64,000 nucleotides of DNA from Sycobia sp. Sy_11 (Eukaryota; Arthropoda; Insecta; Hymenoptera; Epichrysomallidae), in assembly GCA_018907035.1 (NCBI GenBank), contig JACCIC010000004.1:5904001-5968000 (forward strand). Direction: 5' to 3'. The position numbers were made by a program, and so were the translations under genes. Positions within the stretch are counted from its first letter, which is position 1. The number at the start of each line of letters is the position of its first letter. Positions 37,171 to 49,442 of this stretch are shown here, in pieces. Below the pieces are notes generated by a model, which ran no database searches, was not told where the DNA came from, and saw only the letters and a program-made list of their open reading frames with translations.

Positions 37171-39525
37171 CGCGAGGCAGCCCTCGGTAATGCGCTATAA
37201 GCGCAGGTCGATCCGAATGGTTAGAGTATCGTATAGCACCTAATTAATGCTGTAATTAATGACGTAATTATTGCCGATAATAGCTCTGATTGCACGATGT
37301 CCGGCTTGTACTAAATATATATAATGATATACATCGGGTTCATTTCGAGACCGCTCGAACGAGCCCAATTCACGTCACGTGGTTTATAATCCATTTAAAT
37401 ATCCATCCCGATTCGTGGAAAAATATACAAGTTATATAATCAACTAAATATATGTCGCCGGTGCTGTAGAAAACCATTGATAAAATTCTGTCAAAATAGT
37501 TTTAATTTAGTCAAAATATCATTAATTGGTATACATTGATGTGCCTCCGGTTTCGTTTCTGTTAAATGAACAAAATATGATGTAAAGATCGCAGTTGTAA
37601 ATACATACTTGTAGGACAAGCATTTACACAAGCCAAAGATTTTCTTAAAGCACGTGGCGCTACAAGGGAGCCTGCAACCAATATAGCTTAATTGAGAAAT
37701 TTGTTTTTACATTGACCTCTCGGCACGTGCGCGATGGACGGACACGGTTCGGCACAAGTACAGATGGTTTACGTTATCAATTTATTAATTAAAATCAAAT
37801 ATTATGAAATGCCAGAATTATTCCGTTTTTATACATTTCATAAGATGTATAGCTATATATAATAATAATAATTATTGAATTTTTATTAAATATAGTAGGT
37901 GGAATATTAAAATAAAGATACACGAAATAATCTTTTAACATGAACTTTATTTCAAACGAGGAAAGAAAAGACGTCTGTTTAAACGAAAGGACAACGCAAG
38001 ACTAAAACTGCATTACTCGAAATTGAAAACTCTGCAAGCCTTTGTGAGAAACTTAAAACCTATATAAAAACTCATCAGGCATCTAGGCAATAAACTCATA
38101 AATCATTTGCCGCACAGGGCAGCAAAGACGCAGATCGTAATAAGACCCAGTGGACACATATGTTTACATCCTTTTACGATACTCTCCAATATTTAGTTTC
38201 AAGTATTTTTTGCTTTATTATTTATAGAAGGCTAAAATAATCTAACAATAATAATACTAGATTATTACTTACATTTTTAATTACATTAGTACTTATTAAT
38301 ACACACATAGCTAAATTTATACAGATGCATGCGCTTCAAATGTATATACCATATCGATATTCGTTTATCTGAGTCGAAGAAGAAATATAGTATTGATAAA
38401 CTATAGTAAGGTTTAGAATTATCTATATTTGTATTAACAAATACTGATCTAATTATTTATATAGAATTCTAAATAAGCCATTAAAATTAGCAAAGAACTA
38501 TATAAAAATATGCAATGATATAGTAAAACTCAAATTTCTCTAGCTTTTTAAATCCCATGAAAGTTATTATTGAAGTTTTATAATTTTATTTTATCTGCTC
38601 ATTTTCCCCAATAATGTTTCGCCAATACAAAGACAAAACGAGATTTCGTAAAATATTGTTTTTGTATATCGGAGAAATATTATCAATGATATATTATTGT
38701 CTTGGTCTTGTATGTATACTTAATCAAAAAATTTTGCCAAGGCCAATATTCTAATGTCTCAGATCTTGATCCTGTTCTTGAAACTTTTGAATACAGGCCT
38801 TGTCTTGGTATTGGCCTTGAATTTCAATATATGTTGGATATCGGTGAAGCTACTTGAAAAGACCTACTGACAAAGTATTTATCATAGAATTATCCACAGT
38901 TTCAAAAAAAAATATTACTAGGGCTATTCCATTCATCAACAGTACATTCTACCACTAAATTTAAGGAAAGCCTTACTCATGGAACAACAAAAGCAAGTGC
39001 ATTTTCTAATTTTGCACAAGATTATCATGCGACATATTTACCGGACATATGCTATTTGCGCTATTTGCATTATTATAAGTCTGAGTTTGGAAATTTTCCA
39101 TATCGATACGGCGCTTGCGTAGCATCATAAATTTTGTATTACTGAATACAATATTTATGATATTTATAATTCGCCTTCTTATTACAATATATGTTACTCC
39201 GTTTTTTTTAAATAAAATCCTTATTAAGCTATGCTCTATATGTGAAATTTTCTTCATGTAGTCAACATCACGTTCCTTACACTATTTTTGTGTGCTCAAA
39301 TAACTACACTTTATAAAAGTGCATTATAATAAAAGTGGTTTCTTTACGCAAGATGCATAGTTCAAGATATACTCAAATGTAGAATTATAGATACCGTGCA
39401 TTATGACGATAAAACTAAATTGTTTGGCGAGTAGTAGGCTATTTAGATTAATGAAGCTACAATAATTAAATTGAAAAAGTATTCTTGAAAGGCATATTTC
39501 CTAACAGTCAAAAAAAGATTTTTCG
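37169..39525. other. AT-rich gap
   Basis: No gene found. At 37370-37383 the word CACGTCACGTGG contains an E-box. At 38700-38820 several CTTGG/CCAAG words cluster, including a perfect 10-bp inverted pair (38738-38747 with 38810-38819). Confidence 0.45.
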
Positions 39526-39702
39526 TTACATTTGTAGGTACATCTTATACCCGATGGGCTTTTTGGGTTTGCGCTCGCTCAACGCTGCGTTAAACTTCCT
39601 AGCTCGCGAGGCCCTCCACATTAAGTCACAGACTTTCTTTTCAGTCCTGGCTCCAATGTTCCAGATGTAATAATGCTCGTGATATATATCGTTGTTTAAC
39701 AT
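39526..39702 (-). CDS. Small basic ORF, 58 residues, unknown
   Basis: On the minus strand an ATG at 39702-39700 opens a frame to TAA at 39528-39526. The encoded product is basic, with an aromatic N-terminal part (YHEHYYIWN), a central KKVCDLMWRASRARKFNAAL and an end rich in Lys/Pro (ERKPKKPIGYK). The segment 39545-39665 is clearly more GC-rich than its flanks and the amino-acid mix looks protein-like. No family recognised, no signal peptide. It may be a real small gene, one exon, or a fragment of an old mobile element. Confidence 0.33.
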   Translation of the reverse strand: MLNNDIYHEHYYIWNIGARTEKKVCDLMWRASRARKFNAALSERKPKKPIGYKMYLQM

Positions 39703-39939
39703 ATTTATATGTTATATACATTTTATGTCGGCACTATAACACCTGTGCGTGATTTACGCGCATACGCGTACTGCAGAACCTGTTGGGTTAATTAGGAAAA
39801 TTTCTTTTTTGCCGTTTATTCGTATTTTGAAATAAAATTTATCAAAATTCTAATGAGGGTGCAATGCTAATCTGGCAAAGTTGACATTTTACAATATTGT
39901 AGTTCTTATTAAAAATTGTACTTATGTCGACTGTTTTGA
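39703..39939. other. Short gap
   Basis: No feature recognised. The word GATTTACGCGCATACGCGTA near 39752 is CG-rich in AT-rich flanks. Confidence 0.4.
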
Positions 39940-40261
39940 ATTAAATTGATAGATATTTTTATCGGTCTAACAGTCTTTATAATATCATATATTAGTTAAA
40001 ATAATGACAATCAAACTGGCCTTGTTTATTATTACCCCGAAGAATCTGAAATAAAAATTACTATTAAAAATAATAAAAATAATGTTAACAAAGGACAACC
40101 CCACTGCCCGCACGACCTTAAATTTAAATTTTCCCTCGATGCCCGACGTTTCGAACCGCTACGGCTCATCTTCAAGGACTCAACTATGACGGTCATTATT
40201 TTAGCATAATACATTACAGCATAAAGACTGTAAGACCGGTAAAAATATTTATTAATTTAAT
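39940..40261. mobile_element. MITE-like element, copy 1 (322 bp)
   Basis: Long terminal inverted repeats of about 70 bp: the left arm at 39940-40012 and the reverse complement of 40188-40261 share long blocks such as ATATTTTTAYCGGTCTWACAG and AAAATAATGAC. The centre carries a GC-richer part with CGACGTTTCGAACCGCTACG near 40144. A second, diverged copy of the arms and inner part lies near 62510-62690. No coding capacity. Target-site duplication is not clear. This is a non-autonomous DNA element or a foldback element. Confidence 0.65.
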
Positions 40262-42180
40262 ATTGCCCTTATGTCATAATACATTCAATATTTTTCGAAT
40301 TATATAAGCTTTTGAAAACGGTATCGTATACGGTAAAGCAATAGCACATATTCTTTTTTGTCATAAAAAATGCATAAAAATACTAATCTTTGCTCATAAC
40401 GAGGAAGGCGATTTAGACGATTTATTAACTTATTAACGAGTAAATGTCTTAAAATTTAGAGCTATATCCATTCTAAATGCCATCTGCCGTTTAACATTAC
40501 TTTTGTAAGATTTATTGTAGTTTATATACTGGTACTGAATATAATCGATGATATAGTTGATAATTTTTTATTTGAACAATAATTATTATTATTTATTATC
40601 GTAAATAACGGTATCGTTAATTAGTTTTACCTTAAATATTATTCTCTCGCTCTCATATATATATAACTTTAAAATTTTGTATATAATTTTTGCTCGAGCA
40701 GCAGTTTGTCTTAATTAATTGTAATTATGTGTACATAAAATGGAGGTGCAATATCAATCCGGAGTAGCAAACAAACTTAGTTTAACGTATATATGTATAC
40801 TAAAATTTTTCTTAAAGCAATATAGTTAATATAGCGCGAAGTGAAGTCTTTGAATTACAAAGACGCATATCCTATACGCGGGACAAATCGAATTAATGCC
40901 TGACACGAACACCATGTGACGAAGACGGGAGAGGGAGCACGATATACGGGCAAGCGAGGAAAAGAAAAGACTGTTATATGTATATATATATGAGCACATT
41001 ATGCCGAGACTTCAGACATGGAAAACTGGGCGTACTTTTCTTTTATATTTACGAAATGAAGACGTCCTATTTTCTCTTTCCCTTTCATTTAATATAAAAT
41101 GACTGTTATCCCACTCGACGACTCTTTCACGTTTCCTGCGCGGCCCGAACGCTCTTCTGTATGTCAAGATCTTCTACCGAGTCTTCCATAGTCGTAAATC
41201 CGTTTTTTTTTTTTTTTTTTTTTTTTTATCGCGTCTAAATCCCCACCCTTTCCCACTCAAGTAATGGGACATTCGTGCACGTGAGCTACCACCGCTAAAT
41301 GTATTATAATTGTCCGTACTCCCTTTCTCTCTGCCCCTGTTGTTTTCATCGTCTCTAAAAAATAAAATGATAAGTAAAAAGAGAGACTGCGCGAGTATCT
41401 CAAAAAAAAAAAAAAAAACAACCTTCGGATTTCAGTGACCGCGCGGTTCTGATAGACGAACTAGAGGCATTATATATAGATTTGTATAATATATTTCTTA
41501 TAATTTCTAAGAATTATGACAATCATTGCCGATCTTAAAAAAAAAATATTTTCCTGCCATTTAATGTCAATGAACATTACTTATAATAAATAAATATATT
41601 TATTTATAATTTTTGCTGTTGGTTGTATTTTTAAAAACTGAAACGACTAAATCACAGCATGCACTGCGTATGCAAAGTTAATATATTCAGCGGTCGAATA
41701 GGAGCAATTTATTTTAGAAGCCGATTAAATTGGCCCCATACATTATAGTAACAAATAAAGAACTAAATCTCATCCCGTCTCGATCGACACGGGCCCCTCG
41801 CGTCGTTCTTGAAATTACGCGCGTGACGCCTGGCTTAACGCAAAAACTATTTGCAACTTTTGTATACCATTTTCCCTGCTCCACGATCCGCTACTGTGGA
41901 ACAATTATCTTTTGGTGACCACGTATATATAAACATCTCATTAACATAAAAAATTTCGTATAACATTAATAATTCTTCAATGATGGAGGTGATTAATCAG
42001 GGAATGTCGAGAAAAATGTATGTATAAATTTTTACGACAATTCTGTTGCGAAATGAAACCTCTATTCCCTACGTGTGTATGCATATGCAAATCGACCGAT
42101 GCCGCGAATTTACCCGAGGGCTGGGCCGGTAAAATTTCAATCTTCCCAAAATAAATATTCAGAAATTCAGCACTGGATCT
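40262..42180. other. AT-rich gap with homopolymers
   Basis: T25 at 41203-41227 and A17 at 41402-41418. No gene recognised; the frame 41730-41918 has no motif. Confidence 0.5.
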
Positions 42181-42206
42181 GGCGACTGCAGGGCATCATT
42201 CGCAGC

Positions 42207-42208
<2 letters not shown>

Positions 42209-42247
<39 letters not shown>
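42209..42247. repeat. (GA)n microsatellite
   Basis: About 19 GA units. Confidence 0.95.
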
Positions 42248-42249
<2 letters not shown>

Positions 42250-42476
42250 TGGAAAAGAGGGAGAATAAAAGGACAAAAACCACGTCTCGGCAATTTCACG
42301 GTCAATAAATTTCGACACTCGATACGTTGCTCTTCTCCTCCTCGTTCTCTCGGCAGAGCCCACGGTTCCCCGCCCATATAAGAAAAAAGAACAGGAACCG
42401 AAAAAGATAAAAGTACAGAAAGAAAGACGACTCACTCGCCGCCCGGGGAAAGCATCAACACGCGAAAAAAGAGCGC

Positions 42477-42683
<207 letters not shown>

Positions 42684-42889
42684 GGCGAGATAACGAGAAA
42701 CTCGCTGTGTATACACGATGCGCAACTGAAGCCGCGCACGCGCTCGCAAATTATAACACCGTTTTGTAATTTGGCGCGAGAGCGCTCGTCGCCGTATTTC
42801 GCGGCGCTCCGCACGCACGCGCGCTCGATGATTTGCGAGCCGGGCGCGTTAATGAGCGTAACGCCCAGCGCGCCCTTCATGGGGTTAAA

Positions 42890-42894
<5 letters not shown>
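42684..42894. other. GC-rich island next to the GT array
   Basis: A 200-bp CpG-rich segment with no recognised coding frame. Confidence 0.4.

Positions 42895-42948
<54 letters not shown>
42895..42948. repeat. (TA)n microsatellite
   Basis: About 26 TA units. Confidence 0.95.
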
Positions 42949-42952
<4 letters not shown>

Positions 42953-43736
42953 CCTCCGAGCCGGGAGGAACACGGAAGTTTATACATTTATATATATATA
43001 TATTCTGGCTTTCTGCCACGCCTCTCCCGCGTGTGGCTTCGTCTTTAATTGTTGCCACGCGTATATATAAGCTGTATGATTGTGTATCTACATACTCGTT
43101 AAATGTAAGTATACTCTAGGTATATGTATGCTTTTGCCGTTCATTTTCCCGAGCGAAGATGTGCCGTCGCCGGGAGTTGCACTTTTGCGCAGCACTTGCT
43201 AAAAAATTTTTTTTGTATACACATATGGCAATAAATCAGTAAGTTTATATTATATATTAATGATTTGTCTAAACTGTCCTGTATAACGATCATCCCTTTC
43301 CAAATTCAATAAAGAGTTATTAGTGAGGATTTGTCCACGGTTTTGTTGTTCTGCCTTGTCGAGTTAAGTATACAATTTTAAATTATTATATTGATGAAAA
43401 TAGTAATGAATATTATATATTATTATTCAAACAAACACTTCTTTTTTTGTGTTTCGGATTGCTTTGGCCATCATCAATACTCATAAGATATAGGCTGAAA
43501 AAGAATGTACGTATATTGTGAAGCATACACATTTTCTTGTTTTATATAGCGAGTAAACCGTCTTAAAGTAAAGAAATATTTTCTTAACTTAATTTTATAT
43601 TTAATGAATATTTTCTTAATTTCATTTGATTTAAAAAAAAAAAACAAAAACAAAACCAAAAAAACAACAATTTATTTTTTGCAAACCAAGAAAATTTTTG
43701 CTTGTCAACAAAAACTATAAATATTATCTTGTTATC

Positions 43737-43739
<3 letters not shown>

Positions 43740-43778
<39 letters not shown>
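43740..43778. repeat. (TA)n microsatellite
   Basis: About 19 TA units. Confidence 0.95.
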
Positions 43779-43783
<5 letters not shown>

Positions 43784-45001
43784 AACAAAAAGTAAATATT
43801 ATATTGTTTTGTATCATGTATATGATTTTCTTAAATTAAAAAAGTTTTCACTATATTTAAAAGGAGATGATTTGATTTTAGTGGAATCTTCTTGCATCAA
43901 GTGAATTCTCCCTTCATTTAAGAAGACCATTAAATAATAATAATAATTTTTTTTCGCGTAGTACATACATATTGTAACCTATGATCATCTAACCCGATCT
44001 ATAATATAACATTCATTGAGGGCGAAAACTACTTTTCACTTATAGAATTTAAATATATATTTTGATGCACGGCTGATTGAACTTTCACGTAGGATCGAAT
44101 GACATCGCTAGACTTGTTAAAGATCTTGAATTGCTTGCGCTGTGATTGACTGATGATGGGGCATACCCTCTGGCACGTCCCGTTTAATTAGGCCGGCGTG
44201 TCTTTCCGGAAGCACTCAGGACGGACTCGCGAAATTATCTGATTTAATTCTAGAGAAAAAGAAAAGATTTTTATATATATTTATAATTAAACTATGACAT
44301 TTTCATATTGTATTCTATATAAAATTATGTTGGATACAGCGCAATACTTTCGAAATACTTTATTCCTAATTTATGCAAGTGTAATGCTAGCGTCTTTATT
44401 TATTCTACTATTGAAAATACTATTAAATTACAGTTTTACCATCCTGTTTCATTACCGTATCTGAATAGAACGTGTACGCATAATTACAGAAATAGTTCAT
44501 TATCGTTATCACTAAGCCGTATATCTAATTGGATGACAGTGTTACTCATAATACGCCCGGATGGACGTTTCGAATCTGTCGTTGTAAATTCTAAAATCCA
44601 ATTTATAATCTGCAATTTCAAAAACCTTTATATTCTACCAACATATAAGTGTTTCATAGATTAAAAATGATGAAACTGAACAAAATCAACAATATAGTTT
44701 ATTTATATTCATCGGGGATACTAAACCCGTCTACAATCGTCTTCTATACAAGTTTTTTTCAATATACATCCGAAGAAATACTCGTACGTTTCTTAAGCGA
44801 TTAAGTCGGGGAATAACGTTTGCACAGCTGGTTGAAAAATAAAGAACAATTATATTAATTAATGTCCATTATTTTATATTGGGGTCTATGATTGTTATAC
44901 TCCCCATCTTCGTAAAAAAAAAGATCCCAGAGATTCCTCGAGAAGTTGTACCATGCCATTTTCGTTAAATTATCAATGGTCAGTAAGCAATAAGCACTTG
45001 A

Positions 45002-45003
<2 letters not shown>

Positions 45004-45052
<49 letters not shown>
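45004..45052. repeat. (TA)n microsatellite
   Basis: About 24 TA units. Confidence 0.95.
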
Positions 45053-45055
<3 letters not shown>

Positions 45056-45491
45056 TTCGTAGAAATAGATTAAACCGTTTATATCGTTATATAATGTTGA
45101 AAAATACATAGGTAATACGCTTATAAGCACCTCCACCACCTGTATAAGGTTAACGTGCCGCCGCGTCCCCGCCCCGTGCTTCCAACTGTGGTTAACGATG
45201 CATCACAGTTTATGAGGAGAGGACCGAGATGGACAGTATGTGACAAAAGTAAAAATTTACAATTTCGTTATTTACAGCTATTTCTTGGTTAAAACAAGTA
45301 TATCTATAGGGTAATGTCGTTAAAATAACGGTTACTTTATGTTTTTATGAACAACCGATACGATTTTTCATGTTTACCATACGCATATTAAAGCTTAGAC
45401 GATGTTGGGTATGGTTGTATACCGAATACCTGTCTGAAGAAACGAAAAAGTCAACATTCATAAAGCGAAACACATTGACACACGTAGCAGA

Positions 45492-45494
<3 letters not shown>

Positions 45495-45535
<41 letters not shown>
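45495..45535. repeat. (TA)n microsatellite
   Basis: About 20 TA units. Confidence 0.95.
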
Positions 45536-45537
<2 letters not shown>

Positions 45538-46139
45538 CATATTCTTGCTTAGTAAATATACTTTTTTGATCAAATAAAACCCTTTCTGAAAACGTAAGCG
45601 TATAGATCGTGAGAGCAGCGCATACGAAGCTAAAAGCTATACTAAAACTAATTTGGCAATATTTCGTCAATTGTTCAGAACTAATTCTCTCGTGCAAGAG
45701 CCAATTCGGCGTGGTCCGTTATTTGTTCGGGAATAAATTATTGGATGATTGTTTGGTGAGATTTGGCTAGTCTCGCAAATTACCCAGATAACACTTGACG
45801 CAGTATGACGATGCCGCGTTCCCGTACTTCCTAGTGAATAAATCATACTTCTCGTATCCTTTTAGCTCGATATTTTATAAATTCCGCTAACGTGAACTAT
45901 TAAAAGACACGTCTATCCCGAAAATATTTATTTATTACTGCACAAACGTTAAAAGAGCCTAGACCACTAGTATCTTTTATCTTAAAAGAAATCGGAAAAA
46001 ATAGTCAAATTTTCAATTTTCTCATAAGAAGCTCACATGTATTCAAACGACTAAAACTTCAAAATATCCCATAAACCATTCTGAAAGTTTGTATAGATTA
46101 TTTTTTTCGCTTCATTAGGAGCGCATCGAAATTTGAAGG

Positions 46140-46604
46140 ACCAAGGATCGTTTTCGTTAAACTGCGATCCATCCCTAAATCAATCGCCTGCCTCGTACGG
46201 TCGAACTCGATCAATCATCAATCGCTCACTCGCTCAGCGGCGTTAAATATAACAAATATATGGAAAATATAAATAGCCTTTCAAAAAAAAAAAACAGGGT
46301 GGATGGGGATGGGTTGGAGGGGGCGCAGTTCCATCGACGCATCCTAAGCGGCCGACTGAATCCTGTCTATATAACTTTTGACTCCCGATGGCCGCCGGTC
46401 CAGATGCGCGACAGGAAGCCGTATATAAGTTGTATTATAGACAGAAGACGCGGCAGTGCGCGATAAAAGCCTCGCATCTCTACACCTGCGCTTGCACAGA
46501 TGTTGGGCGCTTTGATTATACTATACGTATACACAAATGAGGCGTGTATAATTATAATATGAACCCGCGTGCGGGAGGTGATGTATATAATATACATCAG
46601 GTAT

Positions 46605-46609
<5 letters not shown>
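46140..46609. other. GC-richer island
   Basis: Mixed GC-rich DNA with CGATC/GCTCACTCGCTC words near 46205-46240 and a purine tract near 46300-46325. No convincing coding frame. Confidence 0.4.

Positions 46610-46656
<47 letters not shown>
46610..46656. repeat. (TA)n microsatellite
   Basis: About 23 TA units. Confidence 0.95.
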
Positions 46657-46659
<3 letters not shown>

Positions 46660-47999
46660 TTACTCTCTTGAATATTTATTTTTTTACACTATTATTTTAT
46701 GCTACATAGACGCGGTCCAGTCTTGATGGTTTTTCCCCGCAATCGCTGTAAAGCTGATAATTTGTCTGACGATTTTTAATTAATCGGCGATTTGTGTATT
46801 AGAGGGTGCATAGGCTGAGGACTGGCCAATCTATGCCTCATCTGTATAGAATAGGTGAATCCTATAGCATATTATACTATAAGCTTAACTATAACCCATC
46901 TGACGCTTATATCACGAATAAATTTATACAATTGACTTTCACGATTGACTTTACTAATATAATCTTTGCATCAAAAGTTTCCATGTATTGTTTACAAACA
47001 TCTATAACTAATTTTTACTTGAATTATGTTGCATTCAGTAGACTAATGTGAATTTCAAAAATACGTTGTTTTTGTTTAAATTGTAATAATATAATTCTAT
47101 AAGTTAGCATATTAAATTTCGATCAGATATATTGAATTTACTTAAATTTAAATAACGCGCTCTATGTTTTGTTCAACGTTTTCCCATACAATTTCTCTCT
47201 TTCACTCTCCACATCCGTTTGAAAGTATATAATTCCTAATGCATATTAATTCCTGTTGCGGTTGTGACACGGAGAGGGATCGACAATTGCTTGCCAGCAG
47301 TTACATCCATATCATGTAATGGACGCAAAGGATACAGTTCTTGAGACAGATTTATTGACTAAAGTCTATAACGTAGTTGGATGCAAGAACAAATAGAGAG
47401 AAAAATAATGCGAGGTAGAAAATAATGAAAGATAATCCTATATTAATAAAGACCTTTCTTATATTTTTTTGAGATGCTGTAAGCATGATATTTATTTTCA
47501 GCGCGTTAGGGGAGTCTTCTATACCTTTAAAAGTTCAGAGACATGTCGAAAATTCGCAATAGATTTGTGGTTCGTGATTTCATTGAATTCTCCTAGTTCC
47601 ATTTGGTGGGGTTAGTCGGATGGCTATTTGTGGAATTCTTGTGGATGTTACAAGCAGTACCCTTATATTTTTGTAAATGAAGAAAATTCCTGATGCGGAA
47701 AAATGCTCAATGGATTTGAATTTGGCATCTCAAAAAGAACATCAGGGATGCTCAAATATCTTAAGCTGCTTTTTTTGGATCTGTGGTCTCCTCTGCGTTA
47801 TTTTAATAAACTTATACTTTCAATTGGTTTTTTTATCTAATGATGAAAAATATTTCTAAAGACACGATGGGCTTGACATTTTCCAATCAAAACTAGCTCA
47901 AATGAAACAAAGAGAAATATCCAATGATAGAAGTGGCGTGTTCCCGTGTGGAAATTCATTCTCGAATCTAACTCTCGAATAAACTATCGGGTATGTTTT
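46657..47999. other. Gap without a supported gene
   Basis: The 47677-47859 plus frame starts with ATG and encodes 60 residues with one hydrophobic stretch (WICGLLCVILINLYFQLVFL), but nothing else supports it. The 46806-47051 frame begins RLRTGQS...LYRIG, faintly like the end of a LINE polyprotein, too weak to call. Confidence 0.4.
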
Positions 48000-48581
48000 C
48001 CTTATTAAATGTTCGGATCCAGAAGGGAAATCTAGTCTGATCCTAGTTTCGATTTGTCCCACTTTTAATAGCATTTTTAATAGGGAACGAGCTTAGATTT
48101 TGGTAGGTATACCAAGCTGGAAACTAGACAAAATCTAGTCAGAAAATCTAGAAATTAAGCCAATAATGAATTATTCTAATTGTATTTCCTCGATTAAGTG
48201 AATAATTTTTTGACTCTTTAATATTTATTTATTTAAAATAAAAAAATATATTTACGTATTTAGGTGACGCATACCATTAACTAGAATTTATAAATTATTT
48301 TCTATATGCATTACTACGTTTTTTTACACTAATTATTGTAAATTTTAATGTTAAGCACCTCTGTTGAACGAATAAATTATTTTATGTCAATGAAAAAAAT
48401 TCCGCATTATGCACTATGCTAAAACGCAATATGGGATTACTATACTATATTTTGCATATGACCGTACAGCACTTAAGACCATATAATAATATTTTATAAA
48501 GACAAGATATAATACATACATAGTAAATCAATTTTTTTTAAATTCTTTCCCATGTTGGAAAGATCTGCGGGTATTATTATT

Positions 48582-48593
<12 letters not shown>

Positions 48594-48640
<47 letters not shown>
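48594..48640. repeat. (TA)n microsatellite
   Basis: About 22 TA units. Confidence 0.95.
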
Positions 48641-48645
<5 letters not shown>

Positions 48646-48660
48646 CTGTACACATAAGGG

Positions 48661-48990
48661 CTTGACTAGAAAAAACATCGTTCTTTCCAATATTAGAAAA
48701 AGTTGAGGAAATCTAACTAGAATCAAAATAGAAAGCCTAACCATTTCCTTACTTCTCTTACTATACAGATTCCGCCTAGAAAAACGTGAGTTTTTCCAAA
48801 ATAGGGAGAAGTTAAGGAAATCTGACTAGATCCAAGATAGAAAGTCTGATAATTTCGTTAATTTTTCTACTTGTAAAATTTTGACTAGTGAAAACACGTA
48901 TTTCTTTCTAACATCAATAAAAGATAAGGAAATCTGAATGAATTCGAGAAAGTAATAATTAATATAAGATGATTATTAGATGATCGAAGG
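48661..48990. repeat. Diverged tandem repeat, three units of 110 bp
   Basis: Units start at 48661, 48771 and 48881, exactly 110 bp apart. Each has the order CTAG-AAAA-CGT, TTCTTTCYAA-like tract, AAGGAAATCTRA, then AGAAAG and a T-rich tail. The third unit decays after about 70 bp. Divergence between units is substantial, so the array is old. Confidence 0.75.
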
Positions 48991-49236
48991 GAAATCTAAC
49001 TCGGATCTGGCGAGATTTACCTACATGAGGAAATCATCAGTAATACTGACTAGGATCTATCCCGAACTAGGGATATGCCGAGTATATTTCTGGACGGGTT
49101 ATTATATTATACGACACTATAATATTCAGTTATTCGCATTGGTATGCCGCGAGAAATAAATACTAGTTGCAAGGAGGAATAGTACAATGTTTATATTTGA
49201 TTATATAAGTATATGAAAGAATCACGAACACGAGGC

Positions 49237-49442
49237 CTATGATGGCGGGGCCGCTAGAGCAAAGGACTAGTAAGTTGGTGATCCGAGTTCAAATCCCGGT
49301 CTCGACCGATTGACACGAGTACCGCTGTAATAATTTGCATGTGATTTGTTTACAAACGCATCGTAGACCTCCGTCGCTAATTATTACCGGTATATGGAAG
49401 CATAAAGGCAGCGACGTGAAATAACAAAAAAATAATAATAAT
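49237..49442 (+). mobile_element. tRNA-derived SINE candidate
   Basis: The head (about 49240-49308) resembles a tRNA: an A-box-like GCGGGGCCGCTAGAGC, an anticodon-arm-like middle and a good B box (AGTTCAAATCC at 49286-49296) within CCGAG-TTCAAAT-CCCGG, which forms the T arm with one mismatch. The acceptor ends do not pair, so it is not a working tRNA. A roughly 110-bp non-tRNA body follows, and it ends in an A-rich tail with AATAATAAT at about 49420-49442. Head, body and tail in this order are diagnostic of SINEs. The weak similarity of CGAACACG before and GAACATCG after could be a decayed target duplication. Confidence 0.65.

Larger units (their letters stand above)
42949..46139. other. AT-rich gap with three TA arrays
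   Basis: No gene recognised. GC-richer patches near 43130-43200 and 44140-44240 show no coding motif. The frames at 43474-43659, 43584-43817, 44855-45139 and 45458-45697 are AT or microsatellite products. Confidence 0.5.
48000..49090. repeat. Zone with recurring GGAAATCTxACTAG motif
   Basis: The word GGAAATCT followed by AGTCTGATC, AACTAGAATC, GACTAGATCC or AACTCGGATC occurs near 48025, 48707, 48816, 48928 and 48990. Related CTAGGATC words lie near 49053. The core of the zone is the 110-bp tandem array; the outliers suggest a larger, decayed element interrupted by the TA array at 48594-48640. Confidence 0.5.

Noticed and set aside
46806..47051. Possible LINE C-terminal fragment (LRTGQS...LYRIG)
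   Set aside because: Only a handful of residues resemble the motif and the key Cys/His are absent.
49240..49308. Functional tRNA gene
   Set aside because: The T arm and B box are good but the acceptor stem does not pair and a SINE-like body and tail follow.
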